Source of the DNA: Planctomycetota bacterium | Lineage (GTDB): Bacteria; Planctomycetota; Brocadiia; JAJRTI01 | Length of the DNA stretch: 6,133 nucleotides | Direction: 5' to 3' | Assembly: GCA_024278415.1 (NCBI GenBank) | Contig: JAJRTI010000867.1 | Span: 1-6,133 of the forward strand | In this document: positions 5,023 to 6,133 of the stretch, piece after piece | Position numbering within the stretch: the first letter of the stretch is position 1 | Layout: each line of letters begins with the position of its first letter | The notes under the pieces: model-generated | Told to the model about the DNA's origin: nothing | Seen by the model: the letters and a program-made list of their open reading frames with translations, nothing else | Databases searched by the model: none | Translations under genes and position numbers: made by a program

Positions 5023-6133
5023 ATGAATATCACGATCTCATATTTCTCGTTCACCGGCCGGGCCGGAATCCCCAACCTTTGCGTCGGCCTCGCCAACGCG
5101 CTTTCGCAATTGCCGGATGTGAACGTGAGCCTATTGACGCTTGTGTATGAGCGTGACGACGTGCGGCCGGCGGTGCGGGTCCACAAGCTCAAGGAGTCGC
5201 CGCGGGGTGCGCATCGTCTCTTCACGTCGCGGTGGCTCAAGCCGTTTGCGAATCGGCTCTACACGCGTGCGATCGAAGCGTTGAAGCCGGATTGGGTCGT
5301 GTGCAACTACTACCCCCTCGACGCGTACGCGTTCCGCTTCCGCGAGCGCTATGGCTACAAGGTGGGCTACCTCTACCAGAACGTGACCGACCCGAGTTTG
5401 TATGATGGCGAGGAACGCTCCCGGCGCGAGGCCGAGAAGGCGGCCATGCTCGAACAGGTCGCTCGCGCGGATGCGGCCTTCGGCAACTCGGACTACACCG
5501 CGCGCTGCGCGCAGGAGGCGACCGGGAAGCCGGCGCTGGGTCTCCCCCCGGCTGCGGATCCCAACGTGTTCAAGCCGCGGCCCGCGGCCAAGGCGAGCAA
5601 GCCGACGCTGCTGCACGTGGGCCGCGTCGTGAAGCACAAGGGAGTCGATTTGCTGTTGGAGGCGTTCGCCAAACTTCGCAGCCAGCACCCCGAGGCCGAG
5701 TTGCGCATCGTGGGCCGCGTCGAGCCCACCGCGTATGGCCGACGCGTCCGCGAGCGTGCGGAGGAGATTGGCAACGTGAAAATCCTACACGACGTGGGCG
5801 AAGAGGAGATGGTGCTCGAGTATCAGCGCGCGTGGCTGTTCACGTGCCCCAGCTTGTTCGAGGGCTTTGGTATGCCGTTCCTGGAGGCCGAGGCCTGCGG
5901 CACGCCTTGCGTGGGGTTCGAAGTGGGAGGAGTGGTCGAGGCCGTCGACCACGGCCGCACCGGCCTGCTTGTGCCCCCGGGCGACGTGGACGCGCTCGCA
6001 GACGCGATTGACGAGTTGCTGCGCGATGAGGACCGACGCCTGGTCATGGCGGACGCGGCCGTGCGCAAGGCGGGAGAGTTCGGGTGGGATCGGTCCGCGA
6101 AGAAGCTACTCAAGCGGCTGAAGGAAGTGGGCT
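5023..6133 (+). CDS. GT4 glycosyltransferase (GT-B fold), 3' end outside window
   Basis: The frame is open from ATG 5023 to the window edge (370 codons). Relatives are usually about 370-400 residues, so only a short tail should be missing. It starts MNITISYFSFTGRAGIPN. The middle has VGYLYQNVTDPSLYDG (114-129) and AFGNSDYTARC (152-162). The nucleotide-sugar domain has LLHVGRVVKHKGVDLLLEA (196-214) with R201 and K206 of the GR..KG motif, LRIVGR (227-232), and the EX7E motif E280-GFGMPFL-E288, then ACGTPCVGFEVGG and TGLLVPPGD (313-321). The C-terminal helix begins near 353. It lies 15 bases after the preceding GT4 stop, with GGGAAG five bases before its ATG, so the two are very likely co-transcribed. 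They probably add successive sugars to one acceptor; this is inference from adjacency. Residues around 48-75 are rich in basic and Pro residues, possibly a membrane-facing patch. Confidence 0.93.
   Translation, partial: MNITISYFSFTGRAGIPNLCVGLANALSQLPDVNVSLLTLVYERDDVRPAVRVHKLKESPRGAHRLFTSRWLKPFANRLYTRAIEALKPDWVVCNYYPLDAYAFRFRERYGYKVGYLYQNVTDPSLYDGEERSRREAEKAAMLEQVARADAAFGNSDYTARCAQEATGKPALGLPPAADPNVFKPRPAAKASKPTLLHVGRVVKHKGVDLLLEAFAKLRSQHPEAELRIVGRVEPTAYGRRVRERAEEIGNVKILHDVGEEEMVLEYQRAWLFTCPSLFEGFGMPFLEAEACGTPCVGFEVGGVVEAVDHGRTGLLVPPGDVDALADAIDELLRDEDRRLVMADAAVRKAGEFGWDRSAKKLLKRLKEVG

Noticed and set aside
5131..5688. 185-codon minus-strand frame opposite the second GT4 gene
   Set aside because: The plus-strand frame carries the full GT4 motif set across this stretch. 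The antisense frame is Arg/Val/Leu-rich low-complexity shadow.
1..6133. CRISPR array, tRNA, rRNA, insertion sequence or attachment site
   Set aside because: No regularly spaced repeats, cloverleaf, rRNA-like stretch, transposase motif or flanking target duplications were seen on either strand.

Overview
This is a GC-rich (about 63% by eye) bacterial segment with GC-biased third codon positions. It carries a small locus for membrane-associated glycan assembly plus a radical SAM enzyme. The gene content and mixed strand layout resemble glycan clusters of uncultured GC-rich environmental bacteria such as Planctomycetes or Hydrogenedentes-like lineages. That placement is only an impression, because no rRNA or marker gene is present. 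No phage, IS element, CRISPR, tRNA or rRNA signal was seen.

Layout: (1) Bases 1-162 hold a possible C-terminal tail of a plus-strand gene and a few weak inverted repeats. (2) Bases 163-1272 on the minus strand encode a radical SAM protein with a SPASM-like cysteine-rich C-terminus. (3) Bases 1273-1696 are a divergent intergenic region with a long inverted repeat and a terminator-like hairpin just before the next gene. (4) Bases 1697-3466 on the plus strand encode a multi-pass GT-C/GT39 (PMT_2-like) glycosyltransferase. (5) Bases 3467-3924 contain a possible 26-codon ORF, a convincing 45-residue small membrane protein gene (3668-3805) whose ribosome binding site lies in an inverted repeat, a consensus-like sigma-70 promoter (3825-3853), and an intrinsic-terminator-like hairpin (3875-3910). 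(6) Bases 3925-5007 and 5023-6133 encode two consecutive GT-B/GT4 glycosyltransferases. The second runs off the window end.

How it may work together (inference): the two cytosolic GT4 enzymes would extend a lipid-linked or other glycan acceptor on the inner face of the membrane. The GT-C enzyme would transfer a sugar from a polyprenyl-phosphate donor on the outer face. The radical SAM enzyme could modify a sugar, lipid or peptide, but its substrate cannot be read from the sequence. The most unusual signals are regulatory: each of the three best-supported plus-strand start sites that follow non-coding DNA has a hairpin or inverted repeat directly upstream of, or overlapping, its Shine-Dalgarno site. 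In one case a full promoter is followed within about 50 bases by a terminator, which suggests leader-based control. I see no clear evidence of a wholly new system. The small membrane protein and the leader structures deserve the second look.
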